Origin: Rivularia sp. PCC 7116
GTDB lineage: Bacteria > Cyanobacteriota > Cyanobacteriia > Cyanobacteriales > Nostocaceae
Direction of reading: 5' to 3'
DNA length: 64,000 nt
Assembly: GCF_000316665.1 (NCBI RefSeq)
Contig: NC_019678.1
Location: 1,550,001 to 1,614,000, forward strand
Position 1 is the stretch's first letter, and each line of letters opens with the position of its first letter. The notes below the pieces were generated by a model. That model saw nothing but the letters and a program-made list of their open reading frames with translations. It was not told the origin of the DNA and ran no database searches. Shown here piece by piece: positions 38,046-46,736 of this stretch. The position numbers were made by a program, and so were the translations under genes.

Positions 38046-38311
38046 AGGCGTTTTGTTTGGGGTGTTTTTCCATATTTAATTTTAAGATAAAGAATTGTCA
38101 GGTTAAAAACTAAAGTAAATGCATTAGCCAAAATAACCGGAATATCCTCAGCCAGAATTCCATATATTAACCATAAACAAACACCACTGATAAATGTAAT
38201 TAGCATGGTGTAAGAAACATCTTTAGCTGACTTAGTTTGCCAGGTTTTGATCATCTGCGGTAGAAAAGCAGTGGTGGTTAAAGTCGCAGCCAGCAATCCG
38301 ATGATTAGCAT
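38042..38311 (-). CDS. SemiSWEET / PQ-loop sugar transporter
   Basis: An 89-aa protein with three membrane helices and the PQ motif in FLPQMIKTWQTKSAKDVS, as in SemiSWEETs, which work as dimers moving sugars down their gradient. Second helix: MLITFISGVCLWLIYGI; third: VILANAFTLVFNLTILYL. It is the first gene of a two-gene unit with the radical SAM enzyme and overlaps it by four bases. Substrate not determined. Confidence 0.93.
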   Translation of the reverse strand: MLIIGLLAATLTTTAFLPQMIKTWQTKSAKDVSYTMLITFISGVCLWLIYGILAEDIPVILANAFTLVFNLTILYLKIKYGKTPQTKRL

Positions 38312-38386
38312 TGGTTGTTTTAAAGATAGTGTGCTTTACATTTATTTATATTAGGGGATAAATGTATTGGATGCGTCATTAAAAAA

Positions 38387-38440
38387 ATCGCCCTCACTCT
38401 GGCTATGGTGGGGCTAGACAAACAAAGCCCCTCCGGGGCT
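38387..38440. repeat. two-hairpin repeat, copy C (reverse orientation)
   Basis: On the minus strand: AGCCCCGGAGGGGCT, TTTGT, then GCCCCAC...GTGAGGGC with the bulged A, then GATT. Layout and linker match copies A and B; the inner part of the second stem is less paired. Confidence 0.75.
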
Positions 38441-38544
38441 AAATTACTTATTTTTATGTGTAGATTTTATAACTTCTCTGTATCTCTTTCTCTGCGCTCT
38501 CTGAGACTCTGCGGTTTTTTAATCCGTTTGTAAAATAAATCTTT

Positions 38545-38769
38545 TGTAGGGTGTGTTACGGCTCTAATATTCTCAACTATAGGAATCCGTTTTGAATATT
38601 GAAAAAATCTAGGTATTTGTAGGGTGTGTTACGACGCTAGTCTAACGCACCGAAACCCTTACATCATGGTGCGTTGCGCTTCGCGACAACACACCCTACG
38701 TATATTTCAAAAATCAATTAGGATTCCTATATAAACAATAATCTTGGAAATGCCGTAACGCACCATCGG
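38545..38769. mobile_element. nested MITE-like palindromic elements
   Basis: Outer ends TGTAGGGTGTGTTACGGC (from 38545) and GCCGTAACGCACCATCGG (to 38769) are parts of one known-looking cyanobacterial palindrome. An inner element at 38579-38730 has 10-bp perfect terminal inverted repeats (ATAGGAATCC/GGATTCCTAT), flanked by TA on either side, and itself contains GTAGGGTGTGTT/AACACACCCTAC. The TA flanks suggest a Tc1/mariner-type (IS630) origin. No coding sequence. Confidence 0.7.
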
Positions 38770-38815
38770 CAAATAGATCAAAAATTTTCGTGTTTTATTA
38801 AAAATAATTTAAGTA

Positions 38816-39904
38816 ATGAAGTTACCAATAGTACTTATAGGTTCCTCGAATACATCTAAAACTTCTGTAGGAAAGTTATTAGCGCAGCAACTAAAGTTAC
38901 CTTTTATTGCTTTAGGAGATATCAGCGAGCAATATTATCTCGAAATAGGTTTTGATAAAACACAACAAGAACAAGCTTGGGAAGAAGAGGGTGGTGATGG
39001 TTTTTATCGCTACATGATGCCCTTTGATGCTTATGCTATTGAACGAGCGCTGTCGGAGCATCAAGAATGTGTGATTGAATTTACTCCCGAACAATCGGTA
39101 TATGATGATGCTCAACTGTTAGAAAAGGTTGAACAAATTCTACAATCATTAACTCATCTTATTTTGCTTTTGTATTCTCCCGATACAGAAGAATCATTAC
39201 GAGTACTTGAGGAAAGTTGCACTGCTATAGTTAATGGAATGCAAATCAACGAGCATTTTGTCAAACATCATTCCAATCACGATTTAGCAAACTATGTTGT
39301 TTACACAAAAGATAAAACACCAGAGCAAACCTGTGAAGATGTTCTAAACAAAATCAATCCACATGATTCTGATATTATTTTAATTGGCCCGGAAGGTACG
39401 GGTAAAAGCACAATTGGTAAACTTTTATCAAAGAAACTTAATCTTCCACAAGTTTCTATGGATGAAATTAGGTGGGAATATTATCAAGAAATTGGTTGGG
39501 ATGCCGAGACTCAAAAACAAATACGCGATCAACTTGGTTTTGCAGGAGTCTACCGCTATTGGAAACGATTTGAAGTTTATGGGATTGAACGTCTTTTATC
39601 AGAACATAGCAATTGTGTAATTGACTTTGGAGCGGGACATTCTGTATATGAAGATGATAGCGATTTTGCTCGCGCTAGTGAATTACTGACTCCCTATAAA
39701 AATGTAGTTTTACTATTACCATCGCCAGATTTAGATGAGTCGGTTGAGATTTTGAAACAGCGAAATCAACTCACAATCAACGGTGTAGAAATAAATCGTT
39801 TTTTCATGACTCATCCTTCAAATCATAAGCTAGCGAAGCAGGTATTTTATACAAAAGGAAAGACACCTGAAGAAGTAAAAGAAGAAATTCTTAAATGTTT
39901 TTAA
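38816..39904 (+). CDS. protein with two tandem shikimate-kinase-like domains
   Basis: A 362-aa protein made of two copies of one P-loop kinase fold similar to shikimate kinase. The second copy has an intact Walker A, GPEGTGKS at 191-198; in the first it is GSSNTSKT at 9-16, losing the glycine before lysine. Equivalent stretches repeat: QYYLEIGFD/EYYQEIGWD, FYRYMMPFDAYAIERALSEH/VYRYWKRFEVYGIERLLSEH, NYVVYTKDKTPE/KQVFYTKGKTPE. The usual shikimate-binding Arg/Gly-Gly motif is not evident, so the substrate may differ. It is convergent with aroC 70 bp away. True AroK function is doubtful. Confidence 0.85.
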   Translation: MKLPIVLIGSSNTSKTSVGKLLAQQLKLPFIALGDISEQYYLEIGFDKTQQEQAWEEEGGDGFYRYMMPFDAYAIERALSEHQECVIEFTPEQSVYDDAQLLEKVEQILQSLTHLILLLYSPDTEESLRVLEESCTAIVNGMQINEHFVKHHSNHDLANYVVYTKDKTPEQTCEDVLNKINPHDSDIILIGPEGTGKSTIGKLLSKKLNLPQVSMDEIRWEYYQEIGWDAETQKQIRDQLGFAGVYRYWKRFEVYGIERLLSEHSNCVIDFGAGHSVYEDDSDFARASELLTPYKNVVLLLPSPDLDESVEILKQRNQLTINGVEINRFFMTHPSNHKLAKQVFYTKGKTPEEVKEEILKCF

Positions 39905-39943
39905 ATTTTTACGAGATTATGGGTGTTAGATTGAAATATTGGC

Positions 39944-39964
39944 AGACGTAGCACTGCTACGTCT
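39944..39964. terminator. bidirectional terminator-like palindrome
   Basis: AGACGTAGCA-C-TGCTACGTCT, a perfect 10-bp stem between two convergent genes; same outer bases as the hairpin at 25412 but a different core. Confidence 0.65.
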
Positions 39965-39973
39965 CTACATTGT

Positions 39974-41062
39974 TTATAAAACTTTACACTGTCCCTGAAA
40001 TCTTAATAAATGGTCGCACAATACTAAAGCCACCATTGCTTCTACCATAGGAACAGCACGTGGTAATACGCAAGGGTCATGTCTTCCTTTTGCTGCTAAA
40101 ACTCCGGTTTCACCTGTTTTGGTAACTGTATTTTGTTCTTTCCGAATAGTTGCTGTAGGCTTAAAAGCTACGCGAATAATAATGTTTTCACCATTGGAAA
40201 TACCACCTTGAATACCACCAGAACGATTTGTCACGGTGCGGATATTTCCTTCATCATCAGTGTAAAATTCATCGTTATGCTCAATTCCGGTAAGCAAAGT
40301 TCCTGCAAAGCCAGAACCGATTTCAAAACCTTTACTTGCGGGAAGGGACATTACACCTTTAGCGATATCGGCTTCCAATTTATCAAAAACTGGTTCTCCC
40401 AATCCTTTAGGAACTTTCCGAGCAACGCATTCGACTACACCACCGATAGAGTTACCATCTCTACCAGTTTGCTCGATTAATTCAATCATGCGTTCCGCAC
40501 ATTCGCTATCGGGACAGCGAACGATGTTGCTTTCAACTTGTTCTAAAGTAACTTTTTCTGCATCAACTTCTCCTTCCAAATCCTTGATGCGTTTAACGTA
40601 ACCGATGATTTCCACGCCAGCAACTTGATGAAGAATTTTTTTAGCGATCGCACCTGCTGCAACTCTGCCAATTGTCTCCCGCGCCGAGGATCTACCACCA
40701 CCTTGATAGTTACGAATACCGTATTTAGCATCATAAGTAGCGTCAGCGTGGGAAGGACGGTACATTTGCACCATTTCGCTGTAATCTTGGGGACGAGTAT
40801 CTTTATTCTTGACCAAAATTGATATTGGCGTACCTAAAGTTTGTCCCTGAAACACTCCCGAAACAATTTCACACTTATCGGCTTCTTTCCGAGGTGTTGT
40901 AATTTTACTTTGTCCCGGTCGTCGTCGATCTAATTCTACTTGAATTTCTTCGGCTGAAATTTCTAATTGTGGCGGACAACCATCAATTATCACTCCCACA
41001 CCACCACCGTGGGATTCCCCGAAAGTAGTAACGCGAAATAAATGACCAAAAGTGTTACCCAT
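39974..41062 (-). CDS. aroC: chorismate synthase
   Basis: A 362-aa AroC, converting 5-enolpyruvylshikimate 3-phosphate to chorismate with reduced FMN, the branch point to aromatic amino acids, folates and quinones. Seen: [24 protein letters not shown]-like [47 protein letters not shown] and [17 protein letters not shown]. Starts at ATG 41062. Confidence 0.97.
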   Translation of the reverse strand: MGNTFGHLFRVTTFGESHGGGVGVIIDGCPPQLEISAEEIQVELDRRRPGQSKITTPRKEADKCEIVSGVFQGQTLGTPISILVKNKDTRPQDYSEMVQMYRPSHADATYDAKYGIRNYQGGGRSSARETIGRVAAGAIAKKILHQVAGVEIIGYVKRIKDLEGEVDAEKVTLEQVESNIVRCPDSECAERMIELIEQTGRDGNSIGGVVECVARKVPKGLGEPVFDKLEADIAKGVMSLPASKGFEIGSGFAGTLLTGIEHNDEFYTDDEGNIRTVTNRSGGIQGGISNGENIIIRVAFKPTATIRKEQNTVTKTGETGVLAAKGRHDPCVLPRAVPMVEAMVALVLCDHLLRFQGQCKVL

Positions 41063-41555
41063 GATGATGTTGCGGAGATTTTAAATTTACTAAGTTTACG
41101 TATGTGATTCTATGTGTTGTTCTCGATTTAAAGACACACATAATTAAGAATATATTTTTGCTTTAATTATTACTAGGGGTATGCTTTTGGTATTTATGCA
41201 GATTTTTTCGGTGATTGGTTAAATTAAGTTGCTGAAAGTATTATCTACGCCAGAGTCAGTAGCAACAAACAAAGAATTATGTCTGGGAAATAGTAAGCTG
41301 TTGTATATAAAAAATGCACAACAGCAAGAAGGCACAAGAGTTATAGCTATTAACCAGTGCCAAAAGAATATACAAATAAAATAGGCAATACTACTGCTTA
41401 CCTGAAGGCGAAAGCGAATAAACTAATGCCGTTTTTCTGCTTGTAAACGAGGGCTGGAACTCTTCTTTTTACCTTATTTCCCAAAAGTTTGTGGTTCACT
41501 GAATTTTCATCTCGATCTCCTTGGAAATTAAGCGATCGCCCCAACATGAAAATCT
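41063..41555. other. gene-free region between aroC and the SDR gene
   Basis: About 490 bases, including one HIP1 octamer at 41532. No gene, hairpin array or repeat was recognised. Confidence 0.4.
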
Positions 41556-42305
41556 TTAAATCGCTGTTAAACCACCATCTATATTAATTCCTTGTCCCAA
41601 AACAAAAGAAGCTTCATCAGAACAAAGCCAAACTACAGCATTAGCAATTTCTTCAGGTTGAGCTAATCTACCGATGGGATGCAAAGACTTTATATATTCG
41701 CGGGTTGCACTATCTCCCCGTGCAAAAGTATCTGCCATTCGAGTTTCAACACCTCCTGGACAAACAGCATTAACGCGAATTCCTTGCTTTGCGTATTCCA
41801 CAGCCGCAGTTTTAGTTAAACCTAATACTGCGTGTTTAGAAGCAACATAATGTGCGTGACCTGGAAAACCAATCACACCTGCAGCAGAGGAATTATTCAC
41901 GATTGCCCCACCGCCATTTTCTAACATATGCTCTATTTCACATTTCATTGAATACCAAGCACCTCTAACATTGACATCCATCAACAATTCAAAAGTTTCC
42001 TCGCTTTGCTCTGTCGTCATGGCTTGAGGATCATGAACTCCTGCATTATTAAATGCAGCGTGTAATCCACCGTAAGTATCAACTGTATATTTAACTAAAT
42101 TTTGAAGATGTTCTAATTTAGTAACATCAGTTCTACAAAAACTCGCTTTCCCGCCAGCTTCTTGAATCAAATCTACTGTTTCTTGACCTGCTTTTTCGTT
42201 GCGATTACCAATAACTACAGATGCTCCTTCTGAAGCAAATTTAATTGCAGTAGCACGACCGATACCAGAACCGCCGCCTGTAACTAAAGCTACTTTACCT
42301 ATCAT
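41556..42305 (-). CDS. short-chain dehydrogenase/reductase
   Basis: A 249-aa classical SDR. Cofactor motif TGGGSGIGRATAI, NNAG in AAFNNAGV, catalytic serine in NNSSAAG, and YVASK with the catalytic Tyr and Lys. NAD(P)(H)-dependent; substrate unknown, closest by pattern to glucose-1-dehydrogenase/3-oxoacyl-reductase-like SDRs. I start at ATG 42305 (MIGKVALVTGG); the longer frame to 42389 reads into a palindromic repeat and is unlikely to be translated. Confidence 0.93.
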   Translation of the reverse strand: MIGKVALVTGGGSGIGRATAIKFASEGASVVIGNRNEKAGQETVDLIQEAGGKASFCRTDVTKLEHLQNLVKYTVDTYGGLHAAFNNAGVHDPQAMTTEQSEETFELLMDVNVRGAWYSMKCEIEHMLENGGGAIVNNSSAAGVIGFPGHAHYVASKHAVLGLTKTAAVEYAKQGIRVNAVCPGGVETRMADTFARGDSATREYIKSLHPIGRLAQPEEIANAVVWLCSDEASFVLGQGINIDGGLTAI

Positions 42306-42642
42306 ACGATTCACAATTGCACCTTGTTTCTTTAATTGATTAAGTAGATTGATATACAGTTTTACCCGAAGCGGGTTAGAAGCCCGCACTACAATAAAAT
42401 AAATTTACACATTTGGGATGCTGCCATTAAAAGTTGGTAAGATAAAAATTTGTTTGTGTTTTCAGAAATGATAATTCTGTTGGCGAATTATCCCTTAGCT
42501 ATTATTTATAAACACCGTTATTAAGCACCCCATCAGTATTTGATTCAGCAATCCCCAAAACAAAAAAGCACCCTCCCGTTATGGGAAGGTGCTTTATATG
42601 CAAGCTAAAACTTATTCAAATTTTAACTATTTTATTCAATTA
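42306..42642. other. region between psbA and the SDR gene
   Basis: Contains a palindrome around GCGGGTTAGAAGCCCGC (42370-42392) followed by ACTACAATAA, matching part of the insertion at 30101, and the psbA terminator at 42562-42593. No gene. Confidence 0.5.
42562..42593 (-). terminator. psbA terminator
   Basis: On the minus strand, AGCACCTTCCC-ATAA-CGGGAGGGTGCT (11-bp stem with one mismatch) is followed by TTTTTTG. It lies 50 bp after the psbA stop. Confidence 0.9.
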
Positions 42643-43725
42643 TTAACCGTTGATTGCGGGAGCGCTTACTGCAACAGGAGCAGTTTCACCAGCAGCCAAA
42701 TCAAGTGGGAAGTTATGTGCATTTCTTTCGTGCATTACTTCCATACCCAAGTTAGCTCTGTTTAATACATCAGCCCAGGTATTTACAACTCTACCGCTAG
42801 AATCGATTACAGACTGGTTGAAGTTGAAACCGTTCAAGTTGAACGCCATGGTGCTGATTCCCAAAGCGGTGAACCAGATTCCGACTACAGGCCATGCAGC
42901 TAAGAAGAAGTGCAAGCTACGGCTGTTGTTGAAGGAAGCGTATTGGAAGATTAAACGACCAAAGTAACCGTGAGCAGCTACGATGTTGTAGGTTTCTTCT
43001 TCTTGACCGAATTTATAACCGTAGTTTTGAGATTCGGTTTCGGTTGTTTCACGTACCAAAGAGGAGGTTACCAAAGAACCGTGCATAGCACTGAACAAAG
43101 AACCACCAAATACACCTGCTACACCTAATTGGTGGAAGGGGTGCATCAAAATGTTGTGCTCAGCTTGGAACACGAACATGAAGTTGAAGGTACCGGAGAT
43201 ACCTAAAGGCATACCGTCAGAGAAAGAACCTTGTCCGATGGGGTAGATCAAGAATACTGCGGTTGCTGCTGCTACTGGAGCAGAGAAAGCAACACAGATC
43301 CAAGGACGCATACCCAAGCGGTAAGATAATTCCCACTCACGACCTAAGTAGCAAAATACGCCAATTAGGAAGTGGAAACATACCAATTGGTAAGGACCAC
43401 CGTTATACAACCACTCATCTAGAGAAGCTGCTTCCCAGATTGGGTAGAAGTGTAAACCGATAGCGTTAGAAGAAGGAACAACTGCACCAGAGATGATGTT
43501 GTTTCCGTAAATCAAGGAACCTGCAACAGGCTCGCGGATACCATCGATGTCAACAGGAGGTGCTGCTACGAAGGCGATGATGAAACAGGTGATTGCAGAG
43601 AGTAGTGTAGGAATCATCAAGACACCAAACCAACCGATGTATAAACGGTTATTGGTGCTGGTAATCCACCCACAGAACTGCTCCCACGCACTTGCGCTTT
43701 CGCGTCTTTGTAATGTGGTTGTCAT
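42643..43725 (-). CDS. psbA: photosystem II D1 protein, high-light type
   Basis: A 360-aa D1 precursor. D1 binds the primary donor chlorophylls, QB and much of the Mn4Ca cluster in thylakoid membranes. Seen: Tyr161 in [18 protein letters not shown] with Asp170, Glu189-His190 in [15 protein letters not shown]-site Ser264 in FNNSRSLHF, His332/Glu333 in [15 protein letters not shown] and the CtpA-cleaved tail after Ala344. Residue 130 is Glu (YLGREWELS), the form made under high light in species with several psbA genes; this implies at least one other copy in the genome. Confidence 0.98.
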   Translation of the reverse strand: MTTTLQRRESASAWEQFCGWITSTNNRLYIGWFGVLMIPTLLSAITCFIIAFVAAPPVDIDGIREPVAGSLIYGNNIISGAVVPSSNAIGLHFYPIWEAASLDEWLYNGGPYQLVCFHFLIGVFCYLGREWELSYRLGMRPWICVAFSAPVAAATAVFLIYPIGQGSFSDGMPLGISGTFNFMFVFQAEHNILMHPFHQLGVAGVFGGSLFSAMHGSLVTSSLVRETTETESQNYGYKFGQEEETYNIVAAHGYFGRLIFQYASFNNSRSLHFFLAAWPVVGIWFTALGISTMAFNLNGFNFNQSVIDSSGRVVNTWADVLNRANLGMEVMHERNAHNFPLDLAAGETAPVAVSAPAING

Positions 43726-43991
43726 GGTTCAGATAATTGCGTTTGTCTTATATATATCGGTAAGCGTTTTTGCTTACCTACATTTATACATTAACGTGTA
43801 TTTTACGTTTTGTAAAGTTTTTTTAATAAAGTTTGTTTTATCAGACTCATATGTTGAACCTATCAGTGGAGATGAGCAGCATTTGAACCGACACGGGTGG
43901 CAAGATGTCAGATTGTCCAATTGCTGATGGTGTCCAAAGTTCCATTTATTAATAGTGATTCTATATATAAAGAAGGGAGTGGGCATGTTCT
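43726..43991 (-). promoter_or_regulatory. psbA upstream region with leader hairpin
   Basis: GGTAAGC and GCTTACC form a stem (43759-43778) about 35 bp before the psbA start. An AT-rich TATAAAT box lies at 43782-43788 on the minus strand, and TATATATA at 43748-43757. Which is the -10 box cannot be decided. The oxidoreductase gene is divergent, so the region serves both. Confidence 0.5.
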
Positions 43992-46292
43992 ATGTTCGCT
44001 CCCTTCTCATCGTTGGTAAATCATATGAATAAAGATAATTCTAATTCTCAATCAACTCCAATTTTTAATAATGCAAACGAAAATACACCGGATATGGGTG
44101 GAGGTTTACCAATAATCGGCTATTGGGCTGAACACACCTTGTCACCGGAAGGAGTCAAACTTTGGAAAACTTTGTTGCATAAGAGCGCTTGTTTAGCTTG
44201 TGCTTGGGGCACAGGTGGACAAAAAGGTGGTTTTACAAATGAAGAAGGGGAAAAGTTACAGCGCTGTATGAAGAGTGTTGAGTCAATTGCAGCAGAAATT
44301 CAACCAGCGATTCCCAAGCAGTTTTTTGAACAGCGTAGCATCGAAGAATTACAGCAACTTACTTCAAAAGAAGCAGATAGACTGGGAAGATGGAGTTTCC
44401 CTGTGATATTACGCTCTGGCTCGTCGCATTACGAACGCATTTCCTGGAATGAAATTTATAGTATTTGCGATAAAGCTTTTGCTCAAACCCCCGAAAGAAT
44501 AGCTTCTTACAGTTCCGGACGTTCATCTAACGAAGCAGCATTTTTATTACAGCTAATGATGAGAACTTTGGGTTCTAATAATTTAGCTGACTGTTCGGAT
44601 TTGTGTCACGCTCCTTCGAGTTTTGGATTGAAACAAACTTTGGGAACAACTACTTCTGTTGTTAGTTTAGAAAGTTTGAAACAAGCAGACTGCATTGTTT
44701 TAGCTGGTAGTAATGCTGCTTACAACCATCCCCGGCTGATGAATGAATTAATTAAATTGAGGGAGCGTGGTGGGAAAGTAATTGTAATTAATCCCATGAA
44801 GGAAGTTGGTTTAGTTAAATTTGCTTCTCCAGCTTTTATAAAGTCGCTGTTTACAGGTTCGGATATTGCTTGTGCATATTTACAGCCAATTCCCGGTAGC
44901 GATGTGGCTTTGTTTATGGGTATTCAAAAAGCTTTATTAGCAAAAGGTAAGATTAAACAAGATTTTTTACAAGCATATACAGAAAATTGGCAAGCTGTAA
45001 TTAGTCATATTGAGAATACAGCTTGGGAAACAATTACTACAGCTTGCGGTGTATCTCAAACAGAAATTGAAACAGCTGCAAATATAATTAGTAATTCTCA
45101 AAAAGTTGTATTTGCTTGGGCTATGGGAATTACTCAACAAAAAAACGGCGTTGATAACATTTATAGTATTGTCAATACCGCCTTGATGACTGGTAATATT
45201 GGTAAAGAAGGTGCCGGAGTTATGCCGATAAGGGGACATTCAAACGTCCAAGGTTTTGGCTCAATGGGTGTCACGGTAAGGCTTAAAAAAGAAATTCAAC
45301 AAGCATTAGAAAAATTATTAGGGCGATCGCTCAGTAAAGTCAAAGGATACGATACTCACGCTTTAATAGAAGCTGCTGACGAAGGAAAAGTTGATACTTT
45401 AATTTGCGTCGGCGGTAATTTATATGCTGCTAATCCCGATTCTACCAAGGTAAGACGAGCGCTAAATAAAATTGAAACCATCATCTATTTAGCAACAAAA
45501 CCAAACCTCGGACATTTCCACGGATTAGCTGGTAAAAATACGATTATTATTCCCGTCTTTAACCGCTTTGAAAATCCTCATAAAACTACCGTAGAGTCAG
45601 GTAATAACTTTGTCAGACTCAACGACGAAGGAGAAACCCACCTTAAAAAAGCCGATTTAATTTCAGAAGTTGATTTTTTAGCAGAATTAGCCCACCGCAT
45701 ACATGGTGAATATCCCGTCAACTGGCGTAAATTGCAAGATACTAAATACGTCAGACAATTAATAGCTCAAACAATTCCCGGATACGAGAAAATAGGGGAG
45801 ATTGACGACACAGAATCAGAATTTACAATTAGCGGCAGAATTTTAAAAAATCCTAAATTTTCTACACCTTCCGGTAAAGCTCAGATGTTTATTACACCAT
45901 TACCAGAATTAAAACTTCCCCAAATAAAAGACTTTGACGTTGCCGATAGTACGCAAGGAATAGTAATAGTATTAATGACCGGAAGAAGTTACGCTCAACA
46001 TAATACAGTAGTTTATCAAACAGAAGATAAATATCGGGGAATACCACATCGTAACTGTATTTTGATGAATCCAAAGGATGTTGAAAAAGCAGGTTTTGAA
46101 CAGCATCAACGGGTAGCTGTACGGGGAAATGTAGGGGAATTAGAGAATGTGGAAATTATTTTTGGAGATGTGCGTGAGGGCGCAGGAGTGATGTTTTATC
46201 CGGAAGTGAATGTGATTTTTAAAGCGGAAGTTGAAGAGCGTTGTGGTACTCCGGCTTTTAAGAGAGTTCCGGTTTTGGTTTATGGGGGATGA
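43992..46292 (+). CDS. FdhF/YdeP-family molybdopterin oxidoreductase
   Basis: A 766-aa protein of the formate-dehydrogenase-like FdhF/YdeP family. Seen: an N-terminal cysteine cluster KSACLACAWGTGGQKGGF, a molybdopterin-binding core with GRSSNEAAFLLQLMMRTLGSNN, ADCIVLAGSNAAYNHPR and MTGNIGKEGAGVMPIRGHSN, and a C-terminal dinucleotide-binding domain (YEDKYRGIP-like, NPKDVEKAGFEQHQRVAVRG). Substrate unknown; E. coli YdeP is linked to acid resistance. It starts at ATG 43992; a second ATG at 44025 is possible. Separate from its neighbours. Confidence 0.92.
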   Translation: MFAPFSSLVNHMNKDNSNSQSTPIFNNANENTPDMGGGLPIIGYWAEHTLSPEGVKLWKTLLHKSACLACAWGTGGQKGGFTNEEGEKLQRCMKSVESIAAEIQPAIPKQFFEQRSIEELQQLTSKEADRLGRWSFPVILRSGSSHYERISWNEIYSICDKAFAQTPERIASYSSGRSSNEAAFLLQLMMRTLGSNNLADCSDLCHAPSSFGLKQTLGTTTSVVSLESLKQADCIVLAGSNAAYNHPRLMNELIKLRERGGKVIVINPMKEVGLVKFASPAFIKSLFTGSDIACAYLQPIPGSDVALFMGIQKALLAKGKIKQDFLQAYTENWQAVISHIENTAWETITTACGVSQTEIETAANIISNSQKVVFAWAMGITQQKNGVDNIYSIVNTALMTGNIGKEGAGVMPIRGHSNVQGFGSMGVTVRLKKEIQQALEKLLGRSLSKVKGYDTHALIEAADEGKVDTLICVGGNLYAANPDSTKVRRALNKIETIIYLATKPNLGHFHGLAGKNTIIIPVFNRFENPHKTTVESGNNFVRLNDEGETHLKKADLISEVDFLAELAHRIHGEYPVNWRKLQDTKYVRQLIAQTIPGYEKIGEIDDTESEFTISGRILKNPKFSTPSGKAQMFITPLPELKLPQIKDFDVADSTQGIVIVLMTGRSYAQHNTVVYQTEDKYRGIPHRNCILMNPKDVEKAGFEQHQRVAVRGNVGELENVEIIFGDVREGAGVMFYPEVNVIFKAEVEERCGTPAFKRVPVLVYGG

Positions 46293-46704
46293 TGGAAACT
46301 TCACCCTCTTTCCCTCAGTGAAAAAACCTCACCCTCTGTCCCTCTCCTTATCAAGGAGAGGGATGTAAATTTGTAGGGTGCTGTGACGACTGCGATAAAT
46401 TATCATTTTTAAGAAGTATATTAATAATGTCGTCACGCACCAATGAGCAACTTTGATAAAACCTTAAATTCTGAATGTATAAAAACCGCAGAGAGCGCAA
46501 AGGACACAAAGGAAAGAGGTAAAGAGGTATGATTAGTTTTGCAGGAAAACTCTGCGTTTCTCTACATTTAAATATATTATTTCAATTCCAACAAATTTAA
46601 TATGTCGGATAAATTATTAGCAGACGGCTACGATGATTTTTTACAGCAACTTAAACACAGTTGGATAATATCGATTTGGATATTGATGAGTTTTTTGGAA
46701 TTAT
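46293..46704. repeat. repeat-rich region
   Basis: Contains the CCTCACCCT...CTCTCCTTATCAAGGAGAGGG element (46300-46362), a GTAGGGTGCTGTGACGAC...GTCGTCACGCACC inverted repeat (46374-46442), a CGCAGAGAGCGCAAAGGACA-type repeat also seen near 38475 and 60290, and a short gene remnant (46602-46736). Confidence 0.65.
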
Positions 46705-46736
46705 TTAAGCTTGATATTTTTTCTCAACTACCATAG
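46602..46736 (+). pseudogene. possible N-terminal remnant of a DUF1016/YhcG-type nuclease
   Basis: A short frame begins MSDKLLADGYDDFLQQLKHS, which resembles the first residues of YhcG/DUF1016 proteins (xxYxxFLxxLKxRI), then continues into unrelated sequence and stops at 46736, overlapping the 3' end of the CHAT gene. Only about 18 residues support this, so it may be chance. Confidence 0.25.

Noticed and set aside
43857-43945. tRNA-like stretch upstream of psbA, with a GGTTCAAAT box on the minus strand
   Set aside because: The T-stem pairs poorly, no seven-base acceptor stem or proper anticodon arm can be drawn. At best a decayed tRNA.
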